NCBI GenBank assembly: GCA_965230205.1
Contig: OZ245996.1
Coordinates: 1,550,001-1,614,000, forward strand
DNA from: CANLBN01 sp965230205
GTDB taxonomy: Bacteria > Pseudomonadota > Gammaproteobacteria > Pseudomonadales > Cellvibrionaceae
Length of the DNA: 64,000 nucleotides
Reading direction: 5' to 3'
Below are positions 1-9,182 of this stretch, piece after piece (the stretch's first letter is position 1; every line of letters begins with the position of its first letter). A program made the position numbers and the translations under genes. The notes below the pieces were generated by a model. That model was given only the letters and a program-made list of their open reading frames with translations, made no database searches and was not told where the DNA came from.

Positions 1-335
1 AAGCGGCTAAGTTGCTAAGCAATAAACCTTACGATGCATATCGATTAAATAAAATACAAAATAAGCATGCTTCTATACAGCATCCCTACAAAAATTGTGA
101 AGCACTAAGAGATAGTTTAAAAGCCTATTCTTTAGATGTTCGGCTATATCATGATGCAGCAGTTGCTGAGGTTATTGGCTGGAAAGGGCGTCGTTATTTT
201 AAAGCACGCAATGAATATCCTAATCGCAATATGTATCATCGTGATGAAAAAGCGCAATTAAATCAGTTTTTAGGGGAATTACTTGAGTTTTGCCTAGTGC
301 AAGGACGAGTTATGCACGATATAGTCATGATCTAA
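1..335 (+). CDS. yqiB: YqiB-like DUF1249 protein (5' end outside window)
   Basis: The frame is open to the left edge, so the N-terminus is missing. The visible C-terminal half contains VRLYHDAAVAEV, then a FKARNEYPN segment and RDEKAQLNQFLGELLEFCL, the signature of the DUF1249/YqiB family (about 140 residues in E. coli). The gene lies just upstream of cpdA, yqiA and parE, the same order as in E. coli, which supports the assignment. A TTG at position 12 could be read as a start, but it would remove conserved sequence. The molecular function of the family is unknown. Confidence 0.8.
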   Translation, partial: AAKLLSNKPYDAYRLNKIQNKHASIQHPYKNCEALRDSLKAYSLDVRLYHDAAVAEVIGWKGRRYFKARNEYPNRNMYHRDEKAQLNQFLGELLEFCLVQGRVMHDIVMI

Positions 336-500
336 TGAAAGCATTAGTTTAACAAAATCAATTTAAATACATTGATTTGTGATCCAATTGGCAGCCTAGA
401 AAAGCAATAAACTAGACAGGGAGCAAAGATGTCACGTATATCTAAATTATGGTTATACTTCTCACAGAGAACTCCATAAGCGATAATATCGCTAAGTAAT

Positions 501-1280
501 ATGATTAGACTAATACAAATTACCGATAGCCACCTGGGTATTAACCATGGTGACCCGCTGTTGTCGATGAATCCCGACGAAAGCTTGGTTGATGTATTGA
601 GCCTGATTAATCAGCAACAATCTGAAATTGATCTAATTTTAGCCACTGGTGATATTGCCAATGATGCGAGTTTGGCGGCCTATCAACGGTTTTATACAAC
701 TGTATCTGACCATTTATTAGCGCCAATGGCGTGGCTTCCAGGAAATCATGATGATCATGAAATGATGGAGGCGATTCTGCCTGGATCAAAGCATCAATTA
801 ATCGTCAGGGATTCATGGATAATTGTCATGTTAGATTCTCACGTTCCTGGTGAGATACATGGTAATTTTTCACAATCAGAATTGGATTTTTTATCTGCAT
901 CGCTATCTGCACATACAGACAAGCATGTATTTATTACTTTTCATCATCAGCCTGTGCCAATCGGTAGCCAATGGATGGATCGTTATATAGTGCAAAATGC
1001 ACATCATTTTTGGGAAGTGATTAGCCCCTATACCAATGTTAAATGTGTACTCTGGGGGCATGTGCATCAGCAATTTGATGAGGTGCACAATGATATTAGA
1101 TTACTGTCTACTCCTTCCACCTGTATTCAGTTTGCACCAGAGCAAGATGATTTTATGGTTGAAAATACCATGCCGGGATACCGTTGGTTAGAGTTATACG
1201 ATGATGGTAGTATCCAGACGGGTGTTGAACGTGTCGTCACCAAAGACTATGGCATCGATTTTCATTCTCGCGGTTACTAG
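501..1280 (+). CDS. cpdA: 3',5'-cyclic AMP phosphodiesterase CpdA
   Basis: A 259-residue class III metallophosphoesterase that hydrolyses cAMP to AMP in the cytoplasm. The metal-binding motifs appear in order: ITDSHLG near the N-terminus, ATGDIAND, LPGNHDDHE, FHHQPVPIGSQWMD and WGHVHQQ. The length matches the family (about 270 residues). It sits between yqiB and yqiA as in E. coli. The ATG at 501 directly precedes the first beta strand of the fold, so the start is secure. By lowering cAMP it would tune Crp-dependent expression; that role is known for the family and is not visible here. Confidence 0.93.
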   Translation: MIRLIQITDSHLGINHGDPLLSMNPDESLVDVLSLINQQQSEIDLILATGDIANDASLAAYQRFYTTVSDHLLAPMAWLPGNHDDHEMMEAILPGSKHQLIVRDSWIIVMLDSHVPGEIHGNFSQSELDFLSASLSAHTDKHVFITFHHQPVPIGSQWMDRYIVQNAHHFWEVISPYTNVKCVLWGHVHQQFDEVHNDIRLLSTPSTCIQFAPEQDDFMVENTMPGYRWLELYDDGSIQTGVERVVTKDYGIDFHSRGY

Positions 1281-1411
1281 GGGCTGTTGATAATTGATGA
1301 TTACTCCTGATATGGCCCTTCGGGTTGAGCTTAAAAAGCGCTACTCGTTGTTGCTGCTTATGGATACAATTTAATAGCCAATAACACAAGCCTTCGTTAC
1401 AATCCTCCCCC

Positions 1412-1984
1412 ATGGCAACTCTGGTTTATATTCACGGCTTTTTAAGCTCTCCGCTCTCTTATAAAGCTCTACAGGTAAAAGAATGGTTGTTGGAGCATCG
1501 TCCTGATATCGATTATTGCTGCCCTCAGCTAGCTCCTTACCCTGATGAATGTGCTGAGATACTAGTAACGCTTATTGAACAATTAGAAAAGCCTGTTTAT
1601 CTGATGGGAAGTTCAATGGGCGGTTTTTGGGCAACCTGGTGTGCAGAACGTTATGATCTTAAGGCTGTACTTATTAATCCGGCAGTTGATGTATTAGGTT
1701 TATTGCCGGCCTATTTAAATACAGAGTTAAAAAATTACCATAACAACGAAACCTATTATTTAGCTGAGCAGCATTTGCAAGAATTGGCATTGTATCAGTG
1801 TAAGACGCTTAATCACTTAGCGAATTACTGGCTGTTAGTTCAAACGGCTGATGAAACATTAGATTATCGTTTAGCGGTTGAAAAATATAAAGGCTGTCAT
1901 CAAACAGTCGAAGAGGGTGGGGATCATAGCTTTCAGAAATTCGAACGTTTCATTGGTGATGCGATTAATTTTTTTGAAGATTAA
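1412..1984 (+). CDS. yqiA: YqiA-type alpha/beta-hydrolase esterase
   Basis: A 190-residue UPF0227/YqiA esterase. It has the oxyanion-loop motif YIHGFLSSPLSYKA, the nucleophile elbow GSSMGG, a late acid in TADETLDY and a catalytic histidine in EGGDHSFQ, giving a complete Ser-Asp-His triad. E. coli YqiA hydrolyses short acyl and palmitoyl-CoA esters in vitro; its natural substrate is not settled. It lies 131 bp after cpdA and 67 bp before parE. No clear ribosome binding site precedes the ATG, but the start directly abuts the conserved first strand. Confidence 0.9.
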   Translation: MATLVYIHGFLSSPLSYKALQVKEWLLEHRPDIDYCCPQLAPYPDECAEILVTLIEQLEKPVYLMGSSMGGFWATWCAERYDLKAVLINPAVDVLGLLPAYLNTELKNYHNNETYYLAEQHLQELALYQCKTLNHLANYWLLVQTADETLDYRLAVEKYKGCHQTVEEGGDHSFQKFERFIGDAINFFED

Positions 1985-2051
1985 CTCTCATTGATAAAAA
2001 TGAGATAAAAAGTATTTTTTAAGTCATTCAACACAGTAAAATAGGAAATAA

Positions 2052-3938
2052 ATGAGTAACTATTCCGCAGAAGATATTGAAGTTTTAACGGGGTTGGACC
2101 CAGTTAAAAAGCGCCCGGGAATGTATACCGAAACAACACGACCAAACCATTTGGCGCAAGAAGTTATTGATAATAGTGTTGATGAAGCATTGGCAGGGTT
2201 TGCGAAAGTAATCGAAGTGGTGTTGCATAAAGACCAGTCAATTACGATTAGTGATGACGGCCGTGGAATGCCTGTTGACCTACACCCAGAACAAAAAAAG
2301 CCAGGCGTAGAAGTCATTCTTTCAACGCTTCATGCGGGCGGAAAATTCTCAGATAAAAACTATCAATTTTCTGGCGGTTTGCATGGAGTTGGTATTAGTG
2401 TCGTTAATGCCTTGTCAAAAAAACTGGTAGTTACCATAAAGCGCGATGGTATTGTCTATGAAATAGCATTTGCTAACGGAGATTTACGCCAAAAGCTTAA
2501 AGAAATCGATAGTTGCGGTAAACGTAATACCGGCACTAGTGTGCATTTTTTCCCTGATCCAAGTTACTTTGATTCAGCTAATTTTTCTATACCGCGCCTA
2601 CGCCACGTATTGCGTGCAAAAGCGGTATTATGCCCAGGCTTACGTGTTATTTTTAAAGATGAAAAAACAAAAGAGACAGAAGAGTGGCATTATGAAGATG
2701 GTTTAAAAGATTATTTAATGAGCGCTACTCAAGGATGGGAGTTGCTACCTAAAGAACCGTTTACGGGCTCTTTTTCTGCTACATCAGAAGCCGTTGATTG
2801 GGCGCTACAATGGTTGCCGGAAGGTGGAGAAGTTACGCAAGAAAGTTATGTTAATTTAATTCCAACTGCTCAGGGCGGGACTCATGTTAATGGCTTGCGG
2901 ACAGGTTTGCTTGATGCGATGCGAGAGTATTGTGAGTTTAGGAATCTATTGCCACGGGGCATTAAATTAGCGCCAGATGATATATGGACTAACTGTTGTT
3001 TTGTTTTAAGCTCAAAGCTTGCTGACCCTCAATTCTCAGGGCAAACCAAAGAGCGATTGTCTTCCCGTGAAGCTGCGGCGTTTGTTTCTGGTGTTGTTAA
3101 AGATTCTTTTAGTTTATGGCTGAATCAGCATACCGAAGAGGGTGATGCCTTAGCAGAATTTTGTATTGGAAATGCACAGAAACGTGTGCGTAGTAGTAAA
3201 AAAGTTGCTCGCAAAAAAATCACACAAGGGCCAGCATTACCAGGAAAGTTAGCGGATTGTTCCAGCGCTGAACCTGAACGTTCCGAAATATTTTTTGTGG
3301 AAGGTGATTCAGCTGGTGGATCTGCAAAGCAGGCACGCAATAGGGAATTTCAGGCTATTATGCCGTTGCGAGGCAAAATCTTAAATACTTGGGAAGTGGA
3401 CAGCGCCGAAATATTAGCGAGCCAGGAAGTGCATGATATTTCTGTTGCCTTGGGCATTGACCCCGGTGTCGATAATTTAGAAAAACTACGTTATCACAAG
3501 GTCTGTATTTTGGCCGATGCGGATTCAGACGGTTTACATATCGCAACCTTACTGTGTGCATTGTTCTTGCGACATTTCCCAGCCTTGGTAAAAGGCGGGC
3601 ATGTATTTGTTGCTATGCCCCCTCTGTATCGCATTGATATTGGTAATGATGTCTACTATGCGCTGGATGATAGTGAAAAACAGGGAATTGAAGATCGCAT
3701 TGCGGCAGAAAAGAAACGAGGCAAGCCCAATGTGCAGCGTTTTAAAGGGCTGGGGGAAATGAACCCTTTGCAATTGCGAGAAACGACGATGGACCCGGAT
3801 ACTCGCCGCTTAGTTCAGTTAACACTTGAAGCGGCTGATGATACTCATCAAATATTTGATATGTTGCTGGCAAAAAAACGATCAGCTGATCGAAAGCAAT
3901 GGCTAGAGCAATTTGGTAATTTAGCTGATATTGCTTAA
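2052..3938 (+). CDS. parE: DNA topoisomerase IV subunit B ParE
   Basis: A 628-residue type IIA topoisomerase ATPase subunit, close to the usual 630. The GHKL ATPase domain shows DNSVDEALAG, DDGRGMPVD and GGLHGVG. The transducer domain follows. The TOPRIM domain begins at EGDSAGGSAKQARNREFQ and carries LRGKILN and DADSDGLHI for magnesium binding. With ParC (not in the window) it decatenates daughter chromosomes. A GGAAAT ribosome site precedes the ATG. The lysine-containing EGDSAGGSAKQARNR form and the length favour ParE over GyrB, which is about 800 residues in proteobacteria. Confidence 0.97.
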   Translation: MSNYSAEDIEVLTGLDPVKKRPGMYTETTRPNHLAQEVIDNSVDEALAGFAKVIEVVLHKDQSITISDDGRGMPVDLHPEQKKPGVEVILSTLHAGGKFSDKNYQFSGGLHGVGISVVNALSKKLVVTIKRDGIVYEIAFANGDLRQKLKEIDSCGKRNTGTSVHFFPDPSYFDSANFSIPRLRHVLRAKAVLCPGLRVIFKDEKTKETEEWHYEDGLKDYLMSATQGWELLPKEPFTGSFSATSEAVDWALQWLPEGGEVTQESYVNLIPTAQGGTHVNGLRTGLLDAMREYCEFRNLLPRGIKLAPDDIWTNCCFVLSSKLADPQFSGQTKERLSSREAAAFVSGVVKDSFSLWLNQHTEEGDALAEFCIGNAQKRVRSSKKVARKKITQGPALPGKLADCSSAEPERSEIFFVEGDSAGGSAKQARNREFQAIMPLRGKILNTWEVDSAEILASQEVHDISVALGIDPGVDNLEKLRYHKVCILADADSDGLHIATLLCALFLRHFPALVKGGHVFVAMPPLYRIDIGNDVYYALDDSEKQGIEDRIAAEKKRGKPNVQRFKGLGEMNPLQLRETTMDPDTRRLVQLTLEAADDTHQIFDMLLAKKRSADRKQWLEQFGNLADIA

Positions 3939-3987
3939 AGTCGCTTTGAATCACTTGATCTGAAGATAGACGTGAGGAGTTACATTC

Positions 3988-4365
3988 TTGGATAAGTCGC
4001 TTTCATTGACAGATAGTCATCTAGACAATTATCGACAGTTTTTTGTAGATGCTGTTAATACGGGCTGTGTTTGGGGACTACAGAGTAATCAAGGGTGGGC
4101 GCAGTGTGATTCAGAAAAATATAAAGATACGCTTGTCATCCCATTCTGGTCTCAGCCCGAATATGTTGAGCCCCATAGACAAGATGAGTGGTCTGAGTAT
4201 GACATTGTTGCCATTTCGTTAGAGGAGTTTTTGGACGATTGGCTAACTGGTATGCATGAAGATGTGCTATTGGTAGGCATCAATTGGGATGATGACTTAA
4301 ATGGGGACGATTATGAGCCGCTGGACATCTTGTACGAGTTTGAGCAGGCCCTGGCTAACTCCTAG
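3988..4365 (+). CDS. DUF2750 domain protein
   Basis: A 125-residue acidic protein, 49 bp after parE and probably cotranscribed. It shows the DUF2750 pattern: CVWGLQSNQGWAQCDS, IPFWSQPEYVEPH, then ISLEEFLDDWLTGM and LVGINWDDDLNG. The start is a TTG eight bases after a GAGGAG ribosome site; no ATG is available nearby, so the TTG is preferred. The family has no known function; members are small cytoplasmic proteins, some resembling immunity or stress proteins. A strong bidirectional terminator follows about 55 bp after the stop. Confidence 0.8.
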   Translation: MDKSLSLTDSHLDNYRQFFVDAVNTGCVWGLQSNQGWAQCDSEKYKDTLVIPFWSQPEYVEPHRQDEWSEYDIVAISLEEFLDDWLTGMHEDVLLVGINWDDDLNGDDYEPLDILYEFEQALANS

Positions 4366-4419
4366 TGGGCAAAGGCAGAGAGTGCAGCTTACGTCGTATT
4401 ATCGGCAAATAAGAAAAAA

Positions 4420-4443
4420 GGCTTAGTTATTGATAACTAAGCC
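4420..4443. terminator. Bidirectional rho-independent terminator
   Basis: A perfect 10-bp stem (GGCTTAGTTA / TAACTAAGCC) with a TTGA loop. It is flanked by an A-run on the left and a T-run on the right. It lies between the convergent DUF2750 gene and the minus-strand hypothetical gene, so it can stop transcription from both sides. Confidence 0.92.
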
Positions 4444-4471
4444 TTTTTGATATGCTTGTTTATTTTGTGCT

Positions 4472-4810
4472 TTATGCAACTGCACTAGGTGAAGACTCGT
4501 CCATAAATGCGTCTTCTCCAAACAGGTACTTTTGGACGATCTCAACAACATGTTCGGTAGTGTATTCTTCTAACTGAACTAATGATGTAAACTCAGGAGT
4601 TACTTTATCAGGTGCTTGCTTACCGCCTTTGACTAATCCTACCTCACACAGTACATATTTCTTGGGAGTAGCTGAATCTTCGCTTAAACCGATTACTGCA
4701 AAACCGAAGTCTGTGCATAAGCGATGAAGCTGTGGAAGCTTACTGTCCTGAGCAATGTTAATTTCTCTGGCATTTTCTGCTAGATACTGTTTGCGCGACG
4801 TAAAAAACAT
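4472..4810 (-). CDS. Hypothetical protein, 112 residues
   Basis: I do not recognise a family. The frame extends to an ATG at 4834, but the ATG at 4810 (product begins MFFTSRKQYL) has an AGAGG ribosome site ten bases upstream, while the longer start would overlap that site. The product is soluble, without signal peptide or membrane segment. It has mixed alpha/beta character, including FGFAVIGLSED and KYVLCEVGLVKGGK, and a Ser/Pro/Ala tail. It converges on the terminator at 4420-4443 and appears monocistronic. Confidence 0.6.
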   Translation of the reverse strand: MFFTSRKQYLAENAREINIAQDSKLPQLHRLCTDFGFAVIGLSEDSATPKKYVLCEVGLVKGGKQAPDKVTPEFTSLVQLEEYTTEHVVEIVQKYLFGEDAFMDESSPSAVA

Positions 4811-5255
4811 AATCTCTATACCTCTAAAGATCATTCACTTGAATTTATTGTTATAAAGTCTGATCAGTTAATTTTCGAGTCAATAATTAATAATGTCTGC
4901 TATAAATATGGCTCAACTATACGGTTTAAGACACCTTTTTGGCGAGTTGTTTGACGACAACGGGTTATTTTTGCGAAGTGCGTCACATTTTTGTCTTTAT
5001 ATTTCACTGAACAGTAATATTACTGTTGCATAAGGACTAGCTGTTATATTCGACTTTAGTCGTATAGGTTTGTAATAACCACTTAATTTAGCAGTAAATG
5101 CCCAATAATGGGGCGTTTTTCTCTCAAGTAAATTCCTATTTCTCTCCGTTATATATACGCCCTTATCAGGTATATAGATGGCAGTATCACTTCTGAATCG
5201 AGTTGGTTTTGCAGTAAAGTGTTGGCTTATTCTATTGGAGTCGGTATAAAGCATT
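4811..5255. other. Intergenic region with divergent promoters
   Basis: This 445-bp AT-rich stretch separates two divergent genes and must hold both promoters. It includes a short dyad, CGACT-TT-AGTCG, near 5051. A minus-strand open frame at 4997-5254 has no ribosome site and no recognisable protein character, so I read the region as non-coding. Confidence 0.5.
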
Positions 5256-5942
5256 ATGGCTATAGTATTGTATGAATTATCTGCTAAAAACCCAGAGCTT
5301 AAGTTTAGCCCTCATTGCTGGAAATCCCGTTTAGCCTTAATACATAAAAACTTATCTTTCGAGAGCATTCCGGTTCAATTTGGTGAAAAGGAAAAAATAA
5401 AATTCTCAGGCCAGACTTTGGTGCCGGTTCTAAGAGATAGTGAGGCAACTATAGCGGACTCTTGGGATATAGCTTGTTACCTAGATGATAATTACCCCGA
5501 GGGCCCAAGCTTATTTGTGGATGAGGCAGCAAAAGCGTTAGCGGAGTCCATTAATCATTGGTGCAATACCTCACTTTCCATACATATTCGCCCTCTGGTA
5601 TTGATGAATATTTATCGCTTAATTTCTGAAGACGATAAAGCGTATTTTCGTGAAAGTCGTGAAGACAAGCTTGGAATGAGCCTGGAAGCGTTTGATAAAA
5701 AATCGGAAGACGCTTTATCTTTATTCCGTGAAGAGCTAAGTTCGATTCGTGAGCTGTTGACTATACAATCCTATCTAGGTGGGCAGCAGCCTGGCTATGC
5801 TGATATTTGCTTGTTAGGAACTTTTTTGTGGGTGGCGTGTGTTAGCGATTTAGTATTTCTGGATGAAAATGATATTGTGAACGATTGGTATCAACGAATA
5901 TTAGGTAAATATCCTGCTGCGAAAAAAGCTATTGCAGTTTGA
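5256..5942 (+). CDS. Glutathione S-transferase family protein, LigE-like
   Basis: A 228-residue two-domain GST. The N-terminal thioredoxin-like domain includes SPHCWKSRLALIHKNL, the pattern seen in the LigE/beta-etherase group (SP-x-C-W-x-x-R), and VPVLRDSE followed by IADSWDIACYLDD, the cis-proline and glutathione-binding Ser region. An all-helical C-terminal domain follows. It would conjugate or deglutathionylate small molecules in the cytoplasm; the substrate cannot be read from sequence. The gene stands alone, with roughly 140 bp of AT-rich sequence after it. Confidence 0.82.
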   Translation: MAIVLYELSAKNPELKFSPHCWKSRLALIHKNLSFESIPVQFGEKEKIKFSGQTLVPVLRDSEATIADSWDIACYLDDNYPEGPSLFVDEAAKALAESINHWCNTSLSIHIRPLVLMNIYRLISEDDKAYFRESREDKLGMSLEAFDKKSEDALSLFREELSSIRELLTIQSYLGGQQPGYADICLLGTFLWVACVSDLVFLDENDIVNDWYQRILGKYPAAKKAIAV

Positions 5943-6080
5943 TAGTTGCCAATAATTGATAGTATTAAATAATATCGGTTAGTAGAACTCGATATTGCTT
6001 GAAGTCTTATAGTCCCATATTTCTATTTTTTAAATGTACCATAAGACTGAGGTATGTTAATTTCAAAACAACAGCAAGTT

Positions 6081-6722
6081 TTAATTGCGCTTATTAATTG
6101 TTGCTTTATCTACTAGCCAAAAGATTAGGCCTGACATAATCCCTAGTGCATGTGAATTAATAGAAACCCCAATGTTAATGAAATCTTCGAGTGTACTACT
6201 CGGGCCGAATAATTGTTCATAGATAACTTTTCCTAATACACATGCGATGGCTATGCTAAAAATCCATGGCGACCTTTGCCAGTAAACCAGCAGTAGGTAT
6301 AGTAATAAACCATGAAAAATTCCAGAGAACCCAACGTAAGATGATAAAGATCCAATTACCCATAAGCCTAAACTAATAAACAAAGCGCTAAAAATAATAA
6401 AAAAAGAAAATTCTTTATTTGATAACCACTCTTTAAAAACAAGCCTCAACAAAATTAGATTTACGATATTAATAAATAAGTGTTGCCAGCTTGCATGAAC
6501 AATATGGCCTGTTAGCAATCGCCAAGGTTCGAAAAGTAATTGTTCGCTACTATAGTTTGGGCGCAGCGATAATGTATCAATTATAGTTGGAATAGGAATG
6601 CAGGCTAGAATAAGACTAACCAGAATCAGAAATGATGAATTCTGATGAAAGTTTATTTTATGTTTGAGAAAAACCATTGCTAACAATAAGTTGTTTGAGG
6701 CTGTATGGCTTTTCCTTGACAT
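6081..6722 (-). CDS. rrtA: Rhombosortase (rhomboid-type GlyGly-CTERM protease)
   Basis: A 213-residue integral membrane serine protease with about six hydrophobic segments. The motif WRLLTGHIVHASWQHLFIN is the rhombosortase form of the rhomboid loop 1 and His region. GFSGIFHGLLL carries the nucleophilic serine (GxSG), and SINSHALGIMSG the catalytic histidine. Rhombosortases cleave C-terminal GlyGly-CTERM anchors of exported proteins, often type II secretion substrates. The ATG at 6722 follows a perfect GGAGGAG ribosome site; the longer frame to 6761 lacks one. The start lies inside the end of the upstream phosphoesterase gene (43-bp overlap), so the two are translationally close. No substrate with the C-terminal signal is in this window. 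Confidence 0.85.
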   Translation of the reverse strand: MSRKSHTASNNLLLAMVFLKHKINFHQNSSFLILVSLILACIPIPTIIDTLSLRPNYSSEQLLFEPWRLLTGHIVHASWQHLFINIVNLILLRLVFKEWLSNKEFSFFIIFSALFISLGLWVIGSLSSYVGFSGIFHGLLLYLLLVYWQRSPWIFSIAIACVLGKVIYEQLFGPSSTLEDFINIGVSINSHALGIMSGLIFWLVDKATINKRN

Positions 6723-7507
6723 TGTTTCTCCTCCGTGGGTAAAACATCCATGCTTGGCCATAATCCTGTTTTTAACGCGCTAGCATATTTATTTTTCAAA
6801 CCGGCTAGTTGCATCTGTTCATGGGCATGTTCATGATCATAGTGTAAAGCGATAGATTCTATTCTGGTTTTTTCATCGCTTCTTGATAAAACGCTGAACC
6901 AAGTATTAGAGGTTCCATCATTAGCGGGCATACCAATTGCACCAGCATTATGCCAAAGTTTGTCATGGATTTTTTTAGAAAAAGGGATGCCGCTATGCCC
7001 AGCAATGATAATATCTGCATCAGATATTGTGGCTTGTTGAAGAAATAACTGAGGATCGCTAGATGCAAATAAAAACTGATTAATAGAACTGATGCTGCCG
7101 TGAACAATTTGTACTTTTTTATCAAAGAAAGTAAAGCTTAATTTTCTTGGCAGCTTGGCAAACCATTCTCGTTGCTCGTCAATGAGTTGGGTATTCGCAT
7201 ATTGAAACCATTCAGCAGACAATAAATCACAACTTGTGCCTTTATTAAAACCACAGCCGCAATCATCTGCCTTATTGGCAAATGATTCTTCGCAGTTTCC
7301 CATTAGTACATGAATACCCCAGCTACGAATCATTTCAACGGTTTCATAAGGTTGCGCACAGTAGGCGACAATATCACCTGTACAGATAATATGATTAGGC
7401 GGGATGCCTATATTATCCGCTTGTTTCTTGAGAGCTTTTATCGCATCAAAGTTAGAATAGGGCCCGCCAAATAAAAGTACTGGCTGAGTAAATGTCCCTA
7501 AGTCCAT
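6680..7507 (-). CDS. Metallophosphoesterase (YfcE/calcineurin-like)
   Basis: A 275-residue calcineurin-like phosphoesterase. Motifs in order: LLFGGPYSNFDAIKAL (the usual DxH site is altered to GPYSN), CTGDIVAYCAQP, MGNCEESF (the GNC form found in YfcE-like enzymes), VHGSIS and IAGHSGIPFSK. The family acts on phosphodiesters or phosphoproteins; the substrate is unknown. The ATG at 7507 lies one base after the stop of the symporter gene and has an AGGGAAG ribosome site, so it is preferred to the longer frame to 7558. A cysteine-rich stretch, DDCGCGFNKGTSCD, sits after the GNC motif. It is the middle gene of a symporter-phosphoesterase-rhombosortase operon. Confidence 0.8.
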   Translation of the reverse strand: MDLGTFTQPVLLFGGPYSNFDAIKALKKQADNIGIPPNHIICTGDIVAYCAQPYETVEMIRSWGIHVLMGNCEESFANKADDCGCGFNKGTSCDLLSAEWFQYANTQLIDEQREWFAKLPRKLSFTFFDKKVQIVHGSISSINQFLFASSDPQLFLQQATISDADIIIAGHSGIPFSKKIHDKLWHNAGAIGMPANDGTSNTWFSVLSRSDEKTRIESIALHYDHEHAHEQMQLAGLKNKYASALKTGLWPSMDVLPTEEKQCQGKAIQPQTTYC

Positions 7508-7508
7508 A

Positions 7509-8900
7509 TTAACTTCCCTGATGTATTTCTTGATAAGGGCTATCGTTTTTCTTGCCAATGAAAAATGCTAAGCAACCAATGACCAATATTGAAATGCAGA
7601 TAATCAATAGCTTGGAGTATTTATGGGAATACCCAAATAAAGGTTCCATAATGTTGACATAGGCAGAGCTTTCTAACATGTAGAGCAGGCCGCCTGCAAT
7701 GGCTGCCGTGAACGCAACCAATAATGCCCACGTCGCTACTTTTTGGTTTCCCCAGATATTGAAGAAAATAACTGGAGCTAAGAACATAGAAGCAGTTCCA
7801 CTAATCGCAACAGCAGAGTATAAGTCTTTGCTATCAAGTAACAAAAAGAGCCCGCCGCCTACCAAAAATGCCAGCATAACCCAACGGCCATTCGCAGCTG
7901 TTGGTTTGACAATGCCCATATCGACAGCAACTAATTTAGAAGCACTGGAAAACGTAGAATCCAGAGTAGATATTGCAGAAATAATTAATGCCATATTAAA
8001 AATAATCATACAGGGTTCACCAAACAAGCGAGTCAAGGTCGCTATCATTGCTTCGCCCTCCATTTTTACAATGCCAGCAAAGACACCTAGCAAAGCAAAA
8101 ATTAAAATAGAGATAATAGAGATTACTGCAGCGTAATTGAAAGATTTGCGTGTCACTTCGCGGTCAGCGAGAAATCCTCGATCCATCATGACAGGATCAT
8201 GTAGCGGGTAACTCCATACTTGCAAAAAGGCAACGGCTAACAAAACCCAGCCTGGGCTTGAAATGTCAGGGGATGAACTGAGTGCGGCATTCCAACTAAA
8301 GCCTGGGTGAAATAGCATTAATGTGAATAACATAGCCAGCGCAGAAATAACGAGAATGGCTTGAAATACATCAGTTCTGAGGGAGGCGCGTAGTCCACCA
8401 AACATGGAGTAAGCAAAAGTAATAGCTGCAATCCCTGCCATAGCGAGTAGGTGTTCCTGTGAGCCAGAAATGCCAAAAATTAACCCAATAACTAATAAGT
8501 TGGAAAATACTTCACTTAGCAGGCGCAGTGCAATCACTAGGTTATAACAGTGATTCCCTATTGCCCCAAATTGCTCCTGCATAAAACTTTGAATATTGCC
8601 TTTACCGTGTTTAAATCGAAGGTGGTCAATAATTTTTCCGCCAGTAAGGAAACTAACGTAGTAAGCGGCGTAGGCCAATGCGCCGGCGATACCATAATAA
8701 AAGCCAAGAATAGCGGCCGTCATCAATGAGCGTGCAAAAATCCATGTGGTAACCTGGGATAATACTAATGTCCACAATGACGGCGCAGCTCCCGTGTCAG
8801 AAAAGCCTCTGAAGAAGCCATCTGCAGTTTGTACTCTAGGAGACAGCAGGAAACAAATGGCTGTGGTGATGGCAATTCCAATAATAAGGTAGGTAGTCAT
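7509..8900 (-). CDS. Sodium:solute symporter (SSS family)
   Basis: A 463-residue inner-membrane transporter with about 12-13 hydrophobic segments. The N-terminal region GFFRGFSDTGAAPSLWTLVLSQ and the long run of helices with ALRLLSEVFSNLLVIGLIFG and AISTLDSTFSSASKLVAVD resemble the sodium/solute symporter family; the STLDSTFSS stretch corresponds to the conserved sodium-site helix. The substrate cannot be predicted. An AAGAAG ribosome site precedes the ATG. It is the first gene of a tightly packed operon with the metallophosphoesterase and rhombosortase downstream. Confidence 0.85.
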   Translation of the reverse strand: MTTYLIIGIAITTAICFLLSPRVQTADGFFRGFSDTGAAPSLWTLVLSQVTTWIFARSLMTAAILGFYYGIAGALAYAAYYVSFLTGGKIIDHLRFKHGKGNIQSFMQEQFGAIGNHCYNLVIALRLLSEVFSNLLVIGLIFGISGSQEHLLAMAGIAAITFAYSMFGGLRASLRTDVFQAILVISALAMLFTLMLFHPGFSWNAALSSSPDISSPGWVLLAVAFLQVWSYPLHDPVMMDRGFLADREVTRKSFNYAAVISIISILIFALLGVFAGIVKMEGEAMIATLTRLFGEPCMIIFNMALIISAISTLDSTFSSASKLVAVDMGIVKPTAANGRWVMLAFLVGGGLFLLLDSKDLYSAVAISGTASMFLAPVIFFNIWGNQKVATWALLVAFTAAIAGGLLYMLESSAYVNIMEPLFGYSHKYSKLLIICISILVIGCLAFFIGKKNDSPYQEIHQGS

Positions 8901-8972
8901 AGTGCTTCTTCTTTATATAGTATTAGTTATTTATAGCGAGTCTCGTAGATGTACCCGTCACTTTCTTGAATA

Positions 8973-9011
8973 AGGCCTTAATATATCATCATAAATGATA
9001 TATTAAGGCCT
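8973..9011. repeat. Perfect 17-bp inverted repeat
   Basis: Arms AGGCCTTAATATATCAT and its exact complement are separated by the five bases CATAA. It lies in the 316-bp gap between the symporter promoter (transcribed left from 8900) and the end of the cytochrome gene. Neither side has a long T-run, so it may be a weak terminator or a protein-binding or RNA-folding element. The rest of the gap shows only the hairpin at 9183-9206. Confidence 0.7.
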
Positions 9012-9182
9012 GTTAACTCGAATTGGTTTTGAAAATAAGCTTAAGAGTATAGGAACTCTAGATTAGATAGGGAAATAAAGGATAGTTCCACCGTAAGGCG
9101 AATTTACTTGGTTCAAGCATTGCTATTACTAATCGTTAATTATGCCTTTAGATATAAAGCCAAGGCAGTTGTTATTTTGTGT

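Noticed and set aside
4997..5254. Minus-strand open frame of 85 codons upstream of the GST gene
   Set aside because: No ribosome site, no recognisable motif or structure, and it occupies the only space available for two divergent promoters.
7699..8136. 145-codon plus-strand frame
   Set aside because: It lies opposite the transmembrane part of the symporter gene, and its composition mirrors hydrophobic codons; it is a shadow.
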